A DNA stretch of 64,000 bases from Cercis canadensis (Eukaryota > Streptophyta > Magnoliopsida > Fabales > Fabaceae). Shown here one piece after another: positions 24,317 through 35,140 of this stretch. Both the position numbers and the translations under genes were made by a program. The stretch's first letter is position 1; every line of letters starts with the position of its first letter. The DNA lies in assembly GCA_003255065.1 (NCBI GenBank), contig QAOA01002492.1, positions 111,828 through 175,827 on the forward strand, written 5' to 3'. The notes beneath the pieces are model-generated. The model had not been told where the DNA came from. It was given only the letters and a program-made list of their open reading frames with translations, and did not search any database.

Positions 24317-27300
24317 ATGATGAAGTGTACCGAGGAATCACAGCAACACCGTGAAAAGCTACAGCCTAGGAAGAATCGCCCTACGCCTCAAGAGTCACCT
24401 TTTCCACCTGCCAAGAGGAGAAGATCCAGAGCTGTTGATACCTTAATTCACCATTTCCTTAGATTCCAAGGCGTTGAGCACAAGGAGCGGCTAGCCAAGC
24501 TTTCAGCAAAGCCATTCGAACCCAGCTGCTACCCAAACTGGCTCGTGCTACAGGAGTTAGGCCTGGAACAGGAGGTGCGCCATTTACTCAGCTCCAGCCA
24601 ATGGAGCAATGATGTTCACTTTTATGAACTCGTATTCAATTGAAACAATGCTACAAACATTCTAGGCAAGTATACCTATTGTTTTGTAGAATAGCTTGAT
24701 TAAGTACGAATGTCGATCCCACGAGGAACTATAGCTATTAGTAGTAATCCTTTTTCTATTATTTAATCTTAGAATTGTGGGTTAATAAGAGAAATCAATT
24801 AATCTAAATTAAATGAATGAATCAGGAAAGACGATAACAAAGAATTTGATAGATTTATCGAATGAGTAGGATGAGTCAGAATAGGAATTTTCCTATGACA
24901 TACATTGCATTCTCATATTTAACTCAATGATCGACACTTCTCTACTTGGACTGATGAGAATTCCAGAATTATGCCTCAATCTTTCTCAAGTAATAAGACA
25001 TCTATTCCTAGGTTGATTGACTGAAATCTCTTCACAATCAAAACCTCCAAGAATGCATTAATTCGTGTTCTATGAATTCCCTTAGTACATTGGCTTAAAT
25101 CAGAAGATTCATGTGAATCCTATCTCTAGTGATTCCAAGCAAATCCCACTGTCTACAAATGATCTAAATCAATTTATAATTTCTCAATATATAAATTGAA
25201 ATCTGGTATTAAATCAGTAGCATGCTTTGTCAACTTAACACAAATAGCAATCATAGACAATTCTAAGAAATGAAGGCATATTCTCATTAATTCAAAAGGA
25301 GAATAGTACAATTGTACTTCTAGGGTTCATCCTAACTAACTTTTACAAATCAGTTCACGATAAAATCTGAATCAACAAAATACAGAGAAGACAAGATAGA
25401 ATCAGGAAAACTCATTCTCATGAAGTCCCTTTAAGTAGTTGATCTTCTATCTTGCTCTTCTCCAATCTTCCAAAGTGCTCCTACTGCACCTGACCTCTGA
25501 TGTCGCCCAAAATCTCTAAGTGTTCGACTATCAAAAGATGTCTCCCCCTTTTCCTCAAGTTCACATATATACTCCATCTAATTCTAGGGTTTCACCCTTC
25601 AAATGCTCGAACACAGCCACGACACGGCCGTGTTCACTTACAGTAGCTGGGCGTGTCACTTAAATGCCTCGAAGGGACCTTAGACACGGCCAAAGACACG
25701 GTCGTGTTCACTTCTTCTTCAGCCCGTGTTCAAACCAACATGGCCGTGTCTCTGTAGGGGAGGGGCGTGTTCCACTCAAGGAGATTCTCTGGAGGAAAGA
25801 CACGATCATGGACACGGGCGTGTTCATTACAAGGCTTGGCCGTGTTCCTTAGCAACTGGAGCAGGACTCTCTGGAGGTCAGACACGGCCATGGACACGGG
25901 CTTGTCTAAGCCGTGTCCCCTGTATGGACTTCATGATCTGGTGGTTTTACTCCAGAAACTCCCTAAAACTCTTCCTCTTGCTTGATCAACCAGAGAAACA
26001 CCTGAAAGACAAATAGTAGGGATATGTATCATGTTTAAAGCAAATTGTGCTCGAATCTGAGTAGGAAACCATTGATAAACATGGAACTTAACAACATAAA
26101 AAGCACATATCAAGCAACATCTTTGAGCTCCGAAAGCCGGCATACCAAGAACTCACTTTGGAGTTTCTCGCCACAGTGGAGATCAATGCCACATTCACAG
26201 ACTCCCACACTACGTGGCATGAGCCAGACACCATCAGATTCCGACTGGGCACATTCATGTAGAGTATGAGCCTCCAGGAGTTCACAAAGGCAGCAGGATT
26301 AGCTGAGCAGGGGTTCGCCTATGACTCCTACAACATGGACTGGCACTCACCTACCACAGAGCTTACGAACTACTGGAGGACCATCAGTACTAAGGCCACA
26401 TATGAGACTAGGAGGTCTAAGGCCTCCACTCTTCGATCTCCCGCCATCCGCTTCGTCCAGAAACTCCTAGTTCATTCTTTGACTGCGAGGAGGGAGAGCA
26501 CTGGAGTCGTCAGCAAGAGAGACCTGTTCTACCTCCAGTGCATTCACGAGCAGCATCATTGCCACCTGGGATACGCATTCATTCAGCTGGTCAGAGGCTA
26601 CCTACAGCGAGGGAACTTCATATCCATAGGTGGTGGATCTGTCATCACCCGTCTAGCCCGAAACCTTAACCTCTTAGGTGAGGAGTCCACTCTCACTGTG
26701 GCCTGCAAGCCTTTGCCGCTAGGGATGGACACACTGAAGGCCATAGGGATGGTCGAGCGCCACACGGACATTCAAGGCACATACCTCACTCTAGTTGGTG
26801 CTCCACCACGTGCGGTCCCCGAGGCACCACCAGCAGAGGGACCATCCACATATGCCCCCGGGGAGCCCCAAGCTAATGAACCGCCAGCAAGCCAACCCGA
26901 GCACCAACCTACAGATGGCCCCAGCACATCAGCCCCTTCATCCTTACAACCCTTTCCGGGAGTCCCCTTCACTTCACCCGAGGAGGAGGATCGTAAACCC
27001 ACACCCGTTGAGCGGCAGTTGAGCCGCATCGAAATTGAAGTAGATGGGACGAGGGCCCGACTCAACACCGTCATCATGGACCACCACCAGATGCACCATG
27101 ATATGCTCCAATGGATGTCCTATGCGTGAGCACACCACCAGTGGGTAGAGTCCACCTTGCAGATGATGTGCCAAAGTATGGCACTTCAACCACCATCACC
27201 ACCCAGCTCACCTCGTTTCCATGACGCAAAGGACGATGTAGACCTAGCTCCTTCGGTCAAACCGGTTCGTCCTCCACACACCACCTCCCAAGCGCCACCA

Positions 27301-27381
27301 CCTGAGTCACCGGCTACTCCGCCAACCAACTTGCTTTCTGAACCACCTTCTGAGCATTCTGGAGACCAACCTAGGGAGTAG
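24317..27381 (+). pseudogene. ORF1 of element A2, split by a solo LTR
   Basis: The N-terminal part is 24317-24609 and the remainder 26113-27381; the reading frame is continuous across the insertion when the 5-bp duplication is counted once. The protein has a basic N-terminus (PAKRRRSR at about residues 31-38, nuclear-signal-like), the core RFQGVEHKERLAK...FRLGTFM...MSLQEFTKAAGL...YAFIQLVRGYLQRGNF, a proline-rich stretch, a short coiled-coil-like segment (RQLSRIEIEVDGTRARLN) and a final PEHSGDQPRE-like end. Stops lie near 26259 (TAG) and 27127 (TGA). Similarity to Athila ORF1/'putative plant transposon protein' is by motif memory; function is unknown. It occupies the position 3' of the pol site, where Athila elements carry an env-like ORF. 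Confidence 0.75.
24610..26112 (-). mobile_element. Solo LTR of an A-family relative, inverted
   Basis: Reverse-complemented, the segment begins TGATATGTGCTTTTTATG and ends AAAAGTGAACATCA, matching A-family LTR ends and body but more diverged than A1/A2. Perfect 5-bp duplications AGCAA flank it (24605-24609 and 26113-26117), and the A1 ORF1 shows the uninterrupted site. No internal sequence remains, so it is a solo LTR formed by LTR-LTR recombination. A dense set of ACACGG/CCGTGT motifs lies at 25609-25920, with a TATA-like ACATATATAC near 25571. Confidence 0.9.
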
Positions 27382-29125
27382 TTTATTTTTCCTTATTTCT
27401 TTTTGTAATTTATTTTGACATGACTTTAACAATTCATTATTTTAGTAATTTTTAATAGTTCTCGATCTTTTCTCGCTATTTCTAGTTGTAACATTCTTTT
27501 TGCAGCCTCACCTTCCGCCTCACTGGGATGTCACCTTCACCTGCCCAAACATCAAGACCCTCTTCACTGAGGGAGTATCTGTCCTCTTATTTTAACTTTC
27601 CATACATTGAGGATAATGTGTTACTTAAGTGTGAGGGGAGTATTCATTGTGCTTTAATCTGGAATGCTTTAACATGGTAAAACTGAACAAGTTGTGAATG
27701 TCTGACGTAATTCAAACTAGAACATTATGCTCTTGAAGTGATATTCCGTGGAATTTTGCTTTTCTGTGCTATTTTATTATTGCTTAATACCTTGCCCTTT
27801 AGCTAGCTGCATTATGAGGTAACCATTTAGATTCAGTGGATCTGGAATTTTGAAATACAACCTTGTAGTAGTTAACCCTAAGTGTCTGATTTGGATAATA
27901 CCCTGTGTTTTCATTCTTAAAAAAAAATTGAGTAGTTGTTTTGAGCATAGTGGGGCTTTGCTCCTCTACCTTCTGTGCTTGAAACTAGAGAAGGATAGGA
28001 GCATGTCATTGAAGCATAACTAGTTAAATATGGGTCGCAGGCAAAGATCGGACACCACATCCTAGGACCCCTAACTATGCAAGAAAAGAAAAAAAAAATA
28101 GCACACTTGAGTTCTTAGCATTAAGTATTTATATTTCTGTCTATGATTAGAACATAGTAAAAAGCATAGGATAATTCTATTCAGATGCAGAGGGGTGAGC
28201 TTAGACAATTTTGTGGTTNTAGTAATTTTTAATAGTTCTCGATCTTTTCTCACTATTTCTAGTTGTAACATTCTTTTTGCAGCCTCACCTTCCGCCTCAC
28301 TGGGATGTCACCTTCACCTGCCCGAACATCAAGACCCTCTTCACTGAGGGAGTATCTGTCCTCTTATTTTAACTTTCCATACATTGAGGATAATGTGTTA
28401 CTTAAGTGTGAGGGGGGTATTCATTGTGCTTTAATCTGGAATGCTTTAACATGGTAGAACTGAACAAGTTGTGAATGTCTGACGTAGAATTTTGCTTTTC
28501 TGTGCTATTTTATTATTGCTTAATACCTTGCCCTTTAGCTAGCTGCATTATGAGGTAACCATTTAGATTCAGTGGATCTGGAACTTTGAAATACAACCTT
28601 GTAGTAGTTAACCCTAAGTGTCTGATTTGGATAATACCCTGTGTTTTCATTCTTAAAAAAATTGAGTAGTTGTTTTGAGCATAGTGGGGCTTTGCTCCTC
28701 TACCTTATGTGCTTGAAACTAGAGAAGGATATGAGCATGTCATTGAAGCATAACTAGTTAAATATGGGTCGCAGGCAAAGATCGGACACCACATCCTAGG
28801 ACCCCTAACTATGCAAGAAAAGAAAAAAATAATAGCACACTTGAGTTCTTAGCATTAAGTATTTATATTTCTGTCTATGATTAGAACATAGTAAAAAGCA
28901 TAGGATAATTCTATTCAAATGCAGAGGGGTGAGCTTAGACAATTTTGTGGTTCAATAACCGGGTTCATGAGCTGAGTATAGGAACTGAATAATGCAGCTG
29001 TTTAGGGTAAAGTACAACATAAACTTCTTTGAACTGAATTGTTTTCCCAAGGATAGAGCTTGTAAAGAGACTTGTTCTGATTTGAATTGCTTAAGGACAA
29101 GCAATTGCTTAAGTGTGGGGGGATT
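27382..29125 (+). other. 3' untranslated region and polypurine tract of A2
   Basis: Non-coding, matching 4137-5154 of A1. The part 27443-28218 is repeated at 28220-28952 around the N at 28219. The tract AAGTGTGGGGGGATT (29111-29125) precedes the 3' LTR. Confidence 0.8.
27443..28952. repeat. Direct duplication flanking single N at 28219
   Basis: Copy 1 is 27443-28218 (776 bp) and copy 2 is 28220-28952 (733 bp). They start and end at the same sequence, and copy 2 lacks about 43 bases after GACGTA near 28485. Apart from that indel there are few differences. A1 has this region once. Two alleles or contig ends joined end to end is the simplest explanation. Confidence 0.85.
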
Positions 29126-30587
29126 TGATATTTGCCTATTATACCTTTAAGTGCCATGTTTTATCAATGGATTCTTACTTAGATTTGAGCAAATTCACTT
29201 TAAACATAACACTTAACTCATATATTTGTGTTTTAGGTGTTTCTCTGGTTGGTCAAGCAAAAGGAAGAACTCTATGGACTTTCTGGAGCAAAAGGGCAGA
29301 AGAATCAAAATAATTTGAAGTGCAAACAGGGGACACGGCCATGAACACGGCCGTGTCCATGCCCGTGTCTGGCTTCCAGAATCTTTGCTTCAGAATTTGT
29401 GAAGAACACAGCCAGGAATGAGAAGAGACACGCCTGTGTTAAGGCCATATTCGCAGTCAAGAGAATATCCTGAGATGAACATGCCCCCTGCTAGAGAAAA
29501 CACATTCGGTTTTGTGGCCGTGTTTGAGGTCCAAATAGGGAATGTAAATGACATGCCCAGAAACCATTAATGAACACGGCTATGTCCAGGCTGTGTTTGA
29601 GCTTCTGAAGGTGAAACCCTAGAATTCGAAGTAGTATATATATGCACCTAAGAGGGAAAGTAAGGAGCTCCGTCTTTTGGACATCAAGACGCAGATTTCA
29701 GAGCCAGAGGTGGCAGCTCAACCTTAGAGGGTTGAAGAAGAATAAGATAGAAGATCAACCCCTTGAATGAACTTCATGAGAATGAGTTTTTCTGATTCTA
29801 TCTTGTCTTCTATGTATTTTGTTAATTCATATTTTATCTTGAACTAATTTGTAAATGTTTAGATAGGATGAACCTTAAACTACATCTGAACTCTTTTCCT
29901 TTGATTTAATGAGAATATATCTTTCATTTCTTGGAATTGTCTATGATTATTATTTGTGTTGAGTTGATGAAGCATGTCATTGATTTAACGCCAGATTTCA
30001 GTTTATAGATTGAGAAATTGTAAATTGAACAAGATCACTAGTAGGCAATGGGATTTGCTTGGAATCACTAGAGATAGGGTTCACATAAGTCATCTAATTT
30101 AAGTCAATGTACTAAGGGAATTCACAAAGCACAAATTAATGCATTCTTAGGGGTTTTGATTAGGAAGAGATGTCACTCAATCAACCTAGGAATAGATGTC
30201 TTATTTATTGAGAAATATGAAGGCATAATTTAGGAATTTCCATCAATCTAAGTAAAGAATTGGTGACCATTGAGTTAAAGATGAAAGTGCAATGTTAGAT
30301 TCTAAGGGGATTCTTATCTAGACCTATCCTTCCCAATTGATAAATCTGTCAAATTCATTGTTATTATTTTCTTGTCTTGTTTATATTAGTTTAGACTAAG
30401 TAGTTCATTTATTAAACCACAATTTTGAGATTAGATAATGGAAAAAGGATTACTACTAATAGCTATAGTTCCTCGTGGAAATGATATTCATACTCGATCA
30501 AGCTATTCTACAAAACAATAGGTACACTTGCTTAGAGTGATTGTAGTATTGATTTAATTGAATACAATTCTAAATCGAAACACATCA
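29126..30587 (+). repeat. 3' LTR of A2
   Basis: About 1462 bp, starting TGATATTTGCC and ending ...CACATCA. Contains ACACGGCCGTGTCC near 29346, other ACACG/CGTGT motifs up to 29600, and a TATATATAT box at 29635-29643 followed by the presumed transcription start region. It is followed by the TCCAC target duplication. Confidence 0.9.
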
Positions 30588-30866
30588 TCCACTAACTGGT
30601 CCTGATGGACTAGACTTTTGACTTGGAAAAGTCCACTAGCTTTTCTTTGAGACTTCAATGTCAGCATCTTTATTATATGTAAAACCAGTAGTTGCACTTG
30701 CACTCGAGCTGATTCTTTTGACTAGGAAACTGGTTATGCTTTAGACTCAAGAACATCACTTAACCTGTTACTAAAATAGTCATTTGAGCAAATGTAGGTT
30801 AGTGATAATTACGATGATATGTTATCATCAAAACTAGGGTTGGAGAACTGTGGACTTAACACTCAA

Positions 30867-31560
30867 GGCAAAGGGAGAGTTCTTATTGCATCATCATCTT
30901 CTCTCGCACCCACAAACACTCATTCTGACTACATTTTGTCTCCTATTCTCATCTGATCCATCCCACTACATCTAGCACATCATTTATTGGCTTAAGGTTC
31001 TTCTTTAACACCTAGGGCCAATGCGTGCGAGGTGTGGATCGATTAATAGTAGGATGTGGGTTCAACTATATGAGCAATATGATGTCCAAACTTGATCTTT
31101 ATTGTTGTAATTTTTATTACTATTCTCATAATTATATGTTCTATATATAATAATATTAATCAATTATGTTATACATGTTCCTACCTTCTAGTGACACGGT
31201 TGGTATTATTTACTCGATAATTAAGACCAAGTATGAACAACCGTGGACGGGCTGACGTAACGTTCCCAAAGAGGTGACAAATTTGTAGTGGGGCGAATTT
31301 AAGGTGATACAAAAACTTCATTGTCTAATTTACATCTAATGTTTATTAATTGTGTTAGGTGATCGACTAACTAATTTGTCTCCTCCATTAGTTCAGAAAC
31401 ATTGTAGGTGGGATCCATAACATGACTCATATATGAAATTTCTTTTATTACTTCCACATATAAGAATTGACTCATATTAATCAAACATCTATTCTTTGGT
31501 AAATCCAACTCTAAAAGGAGGATGTAATATCTTTGCTTAGAAAACAATGATACAATCAAT
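30867..31560 (+). pseudogene. CACTA second ORF (Transposase_24-like), continuing from 14745-14786
   Basis: The 14 codons from the ATG at 14745 run exactly to the copia target site and continue in frame at 30867 (GKGRVLIASSSS), giving a Gly/Arg/Ser-rich start typical of the second plant CACTA protein. Near 31228-31310 a decayed YEQPWTG...VTFPKEVTNLWWGEFKV-like segment resembles the conserved core of that family. Stops occur from about 30950 on. The right limit is uncertain. Confidence 0.65.
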
Positions 31561-31739
31561 TTCCTACGAAAGGAAATTGCTCATGTTTGGGCTATGCTTA
31601 AGAAGACCCAACCTAAAGAGGATAACATAACTCAGTCTCATTTTCAATTCCCCCTATATGTAATCAGATTTGGTTTCACTTCACCTAAATAAAATAAATA
31701 TAAAATTACCATGGCTACATTTATATAGCTTATATTATC
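31561..31739. other. Short AT-rich stretch, nothing assigned
   Basis: No recognisable coding or repeat structure; possibly the tail of the CACTA element. Confidence 0.3.
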
Positions 31740-32030
31740 AAAGGACACATAAAAGAAAGGATTTCTCTATTGTGTATATTTGGCTTCTAAATCCAATTGT
31801 AAGAGGGGTTTAAATTATATGAGTTGGTAGCTGGGAAGTAAGTATATTTAATAGTGAATTTTCCATTACAAGTGTTTGGCCAGCAAGGTTTATCGCTAAA
31901 GGAGTTAGTTAGGGATATTAGGATGGCTAATATTTGGGCAATTATGTGTTGATTGAGATGGAAAGGAATATTGGACAAGTTCCACTTACCATTGGATTCT
32001 AATAAGGAAATAACTATGAAGTTTAGCGTG
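31740..32030 (-). pseudogene. LINE reverse-transcriptase zinc-binding fragment
   Basis: The minus strand 31978-31787 encodes DKPCWPNTCNGKFTIKYTY...NPSYNWIW-like sequence. This is the W-x-x-G-F-vK-aY signature of the zinc-binding segment (zf-RVT) that follows RT in plant non-LTR retrotransposons. It is a short orphan fragment with no RT core or poly-A end recognised nearby. Confidence 0.6.
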
Positions 32031-32459
32031 GATCAAATGGGATTCCAACATTATTAATTTTACTCCTCCACTTCATCACTTCTTACTTGGTTAAGCTCGA
32101 ACGCATATGTTAATTATATAATTGGTGCATTGAATTCAAAAAAATCTTCATTCAAATGAGCAACTAGAAAAGAAAGTTACCTACAAGCATGCCTAAGAGC
32201 AACAAATATGACATTCTTATATTGTTGATGTTGTTGGTAGATTGGTTCTTCTATGCTTGGTTCACCTAATTTAACATCATTACACCAACGCTAGAGAATG
32301 CACCAAGGAGGTACTGATTCATTGCTTGATATTACCAACATAAAATAGCAAAATACTTAAACATGGCACATGTACAACAAATCCTCACTTTGGCACTATC
32401 AAAAAGAACTTCCCACTGTCTCCCACCCTGTCATCCATTTTAATAATGAACTCTAATGA
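32031..32459. other. AT-rich stretch, no gene seen
   Basis: Nothing recognisable; only chance short frames. Confidence 0.3.
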
Positions 32460-33248
32460 ACCAACACACAGTGTACAATATTTTATGATGCATTTGTCTA
32501 CGTTTCTTAATTATTGAATGAAAATTTTATGAGTCTTCATAGTATAAATAATTGCTGCACTAAACGTAAGTGATTTGAATTGAGAAATCAATCTTGGTTC
32601 TCCATAAACTGTGTAGTACTCATTTTCTAATTTATTGTTCCTCGTGAATTTTAATGAACGATCAAAGTATTAAATGAACTCCAATAAGTTAAGCCTTGAA
32701 TTTACATACTTCCCACAACTCCCTCTTTTCATACACTTCATCCACCCATGAATGTCATTCTACACTAAATTCCTCAAATAGGCCTTTCAACCTCTCTTCA
32801 AATTTCACTATATCAACATTTGCTATCATTAATTTTCCATACACCTTAGTAAAATAACCATCACCAATGTTGGTCTATGAATTTCCCTGCAAATATTATG
32901 CGCACAGCCAGTGGTGGACATATGGAAAGACACACTTGATCGCATTCTTTATTGAACAATCACCATCAGTGACAGCAGAAATTGGTCTTGCACCATCTAT
33001 AGTTTCAATCAATGTCTCAAGCACCACTAGTATGTATCATCTAGTTCATCACTAAAAAGACAAAAAGCAAATACTATTAATTGTAGATGGTGATTTATGC
33101 CAATAAATTCAACTAGTGGCATGTTATACTTGTTCTTTTTGTATGTTGAATCAAAAGCAATAATATCACCAAACAACTTGAAATTCCGCCGACCAATCTC
33201 ATTAGCCCATAATATGTTCCTTAAATGTCATGTATTATCAGTATATTG
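32460..33248 (-). pseudogene. FAR1/MULE-type transposase fragment
   Basis: Reading leftward from about 33248: LRNILWANEIGRRNF, FGDIIAFDSTYKKNKYNMPL, FIGINHHLQ, a decayed SDELDDTY block, VTDGDCSIKNAIKCVFP, a HWLCAHNI-like block, FEERLKGLFEEFS and SWVDEVYEKRELWEV. Further on are FDRSLKFTRNNKLENEY and an AAIIYT-like block. This order is that of the MULE transposase domain in FAR1/FHY3-type proteins, including the catalytic FDSTY (first Asp) and TDGD (second Asp) motifs. Several stops and frameshifts interrupt it. The upstream part is missing: pararetroviral sequence begins immediately at 33249. Confidence 0.85.
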
Positions 33249-34620
33249 TGACATATTTCAAAATTATGTTATCAAAACAGCAAAACAGACAATATTAGTC
33301 AAAAAATTAATATAAGTTGTATTAAACAATCTCCAAAAGATGAAACTTTAATAATTGAAGTCAACACTGAAAATTCTCAGTCATTAACCCCTAAAAGGTT
33401 AAGACATGATGAAATTTCATATAAGAATTAGAAGATGTTGTCCCTCCTAGAACTCAAGAAATTCTAGAATTAAATCATATTATAACATCTCCTTCAGGGA
33501 ATGTTACTCTTAAGTTCAATAGATCAAATTTTGCAAGATATGAATCATCAACTCATTATAGTTTTGCTAAAAGATCAGTAGATTTCTCATCCATAAATTC
33601 ATCAAAAATAAATTTTAAGCCTATAATTCCAAAATATGTTTACCAAGAAACTCAAAATTCAGACTCACCAAATATGTCTCCACTTAGGTCAGATTTTCAT
33701 TATCAACTTAATGTCATATCAAAAGAATTCCAAATAGATAAAGAATATCTTAAAGAAGAATCCATGAAAAATTCTAATAAAAAGAAAATAGATTGGTATT
33801 TCAAAAGATTTGATAAATATACAACAAATACATTCAAAATATTTTATTATCATGAATTAAATGTTATGGAAATCAATATGCCTTTCTTCGAATGGTTCGA
33901 AGATTATGCTGAAAGACATGATATATTTTATCCTTATTCAAAGTCCAAGACTATTAATACAAATACTATGATAAGTCAAAATTGAAAAACTTCATCCAAT
34001 ACAACTGTTACTTCAGTCCATCCTCCTTTTGAAGAGATTACTGTATAAAATATTCATAATGAAGATGTAGTAGCCTCACCATTCAAAATGACAAATGGTC
34101 TAGACAAGGATAACTCTTCAGTAAAAGATATAAAAAATNGTCAAAATTGAAAAACTTCATCCATTACAACTGTTACTTCAGTCCATCCTCCTTTTGAAGA
34201 GATTACTGTATAAAATATTCATAATGAAGATATAGTAGCCTCACCATTCAAAATGACAAATGGTCTAGACAAGGATAACTCTTCAGTAAAAGATATAAAA
34301 AATATACAGTATCAAAATAATTATACAAATCAAATACTCAAAACTGTGTTAGATCAAATGACCAAAATTGAGAATCGACTATCTTCCTCTTATTCCTTAG
34401 GATTTCCTTCCTTAGGTCCTTCTTCCTTAGGATCTCATTCTTCTCCTTCAACCTCTTTCACAAATTCAAACATTCAACAACCTATTTGTAGGATACCAAA
34501 TTTTTCAAAAATAAAAGATATTAGATTTAAAAATGAAAAAACATTAAATCTAATAGTAGAAAAGTTCAAGAATTTAGAAAAAGATAAGAAACAATCAATA
34601 ATGAAGAAGAAGATTTAATA
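33249..34620 (+). pseudogene. V1 polyprotein, movement-protein C-part and spacer
   Basis: The plus-strand frame (in pieces, including 33674-33985 and 34253-34618) matches the minus-strand copy at 41325-40419. Recognisable is a WYFKR...MPFFEWFEDYAERHD-type segment, found in plant caulimovirid polyproteins between the movement and coat domains, then a Ser-rich stretch. Stops occur at several places and a duplication at the N (34139) doubles 164 bases. N-terminal movement-domain sequence seen in V2 is absent here. Confidence 0.6.
33975..34303. repeat. Direct duplication flanking single N at 34139
   Basis: 33975-34138 and 34140-34303 are both 164 bases and differ at very few positions (for example AATACA/ATTACA and GATGTAGTAG/GATATAGTAG). 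Same signature as at the other single Ns. Confidence 0.85.
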
Positions 34621-35140
34621 ATAAATAAACTCAAACAAAATTCAAAATTAAAATAAAGAACATACCAAACTATGAATTATTATCCAAGATCTACCATTCC
34701 TGATATTCAATATGAAGAAATAAATCAATATGTCCATTCAAGCTATGATGGAAATAGTATTTATGAAAGGAATAATGATAATGATGTAGTGTAGAAGGAT
34801 TGGCACTTCATGGCAAAGATAAAACTCCCAAAGTTGACAAAAAAAAAGTCAACAACATCCATTTTTGACAAAAGAGTACACTTTTCTAAAAGGAAACGAC
34901 CTTCTGAGCAAAACGACATTTTCTCATTTTTAGGGTTATTTTCATAATTTTCATTATGTATGGACCTTTTCATAATTTTGTTATTTCCTGCATCTAGGAT
35001 TTTTCTTTACAAGTGTTTGTAAAACCTTTTGAGGGACATATTTTTTATTGAATAAACAGTTTGAGATTTCTCATCAATTCTTAGTCTCAACCTCTTGGTA
35101 TTATGTGGAATCAACTAATTGTTGAATTTTGTACAGTTCC
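34621..35140 (+). other. Non-viral-looking insert between V1 spacer and coat regions
   Basis: The reading frame of the virus is lost here. From about 34788 (TGTAGTGTAGAAGG) to about 35141 (TTTTGTACA) the composition changes. The segment contains AATAAA at about 35051 within a T-rich context and a TG...CA-like frame, as in a small solo LTR. I could not find a target duplication. It may instead be decayed viral spacer. Confidence 0.3.

Larger units (their letters stand above)
20498..30587 (+). mobile_element. Element A2: non-autonomous Athila-like LTR retrotransposon
   Basis: Full-length element inside the copia LTR: 5' LTR 20498-23610, tRNA-Asp primer site 23617-23633, gag remnant, ORF1, polypurine tract ending 29125, and 3' LTR 29126-30587. 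The perfect TSD TCCAC flanks it. gag breaks off after about 60 codons and pol is missing. The segment after gag (23915-23950) resembles the 'AAGCGC...TTGGGAGGCAACCC' sequence found after integrase in Athila elements, so most of gag-pol was lost by internal deletion. Two further insertions lie within it. The block 27443-28952 is artificially doubled at an N. Confidence 0.88.
14787..30861 (-). mobile_element. Copia (SIRE/Maximus-type) retrotransposon, pol deleted
   Basis: An LTR pair (14787-16030; 19313-20497 resumed at 30593-30861) is in the same orientation, with a tRNA-Met primer site next to the right LTR and a purine tract (minus strand, 16031-16045) next to the left LTR, so the element reads on the minus strand. 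A perfect 5-bp target duplication CTCAA flanks it (14782-14786 and 30862-30866). Internally a gag pseudogene with zinc knuckles is present, but protease, integrase, RT and RNase H are absent. The right LTR is interrupted by element A2. Without A2 the copia element would be about 6 kb. Confidence 0.9.
12830..31560 (+). mobile_element. CACTA transposon remnant, outermost host of the nest
   Basis: The TNP2-like pseudogene (12830-14640) and a second coding region (14745-14786 continuing at 30867) lie on the same strand with the spacing usual for CACTA elements. The second region is cut by a 16.1-kb copia block carrying a perfect 5-bp duplication. I could not locate the CACTAC terminal repeats at either end, so the outer limits are approximate and only the coding remnants define it. 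Confidence 0.7.

Noticed and set aside
26772..27189. Minus-strand and alternate-frame ORFs opposite ORF1 of A2
   Set aside because: Shadows of the proline-rich ORF1 tail; GC-rich codons leave the opposite strand open by chance.
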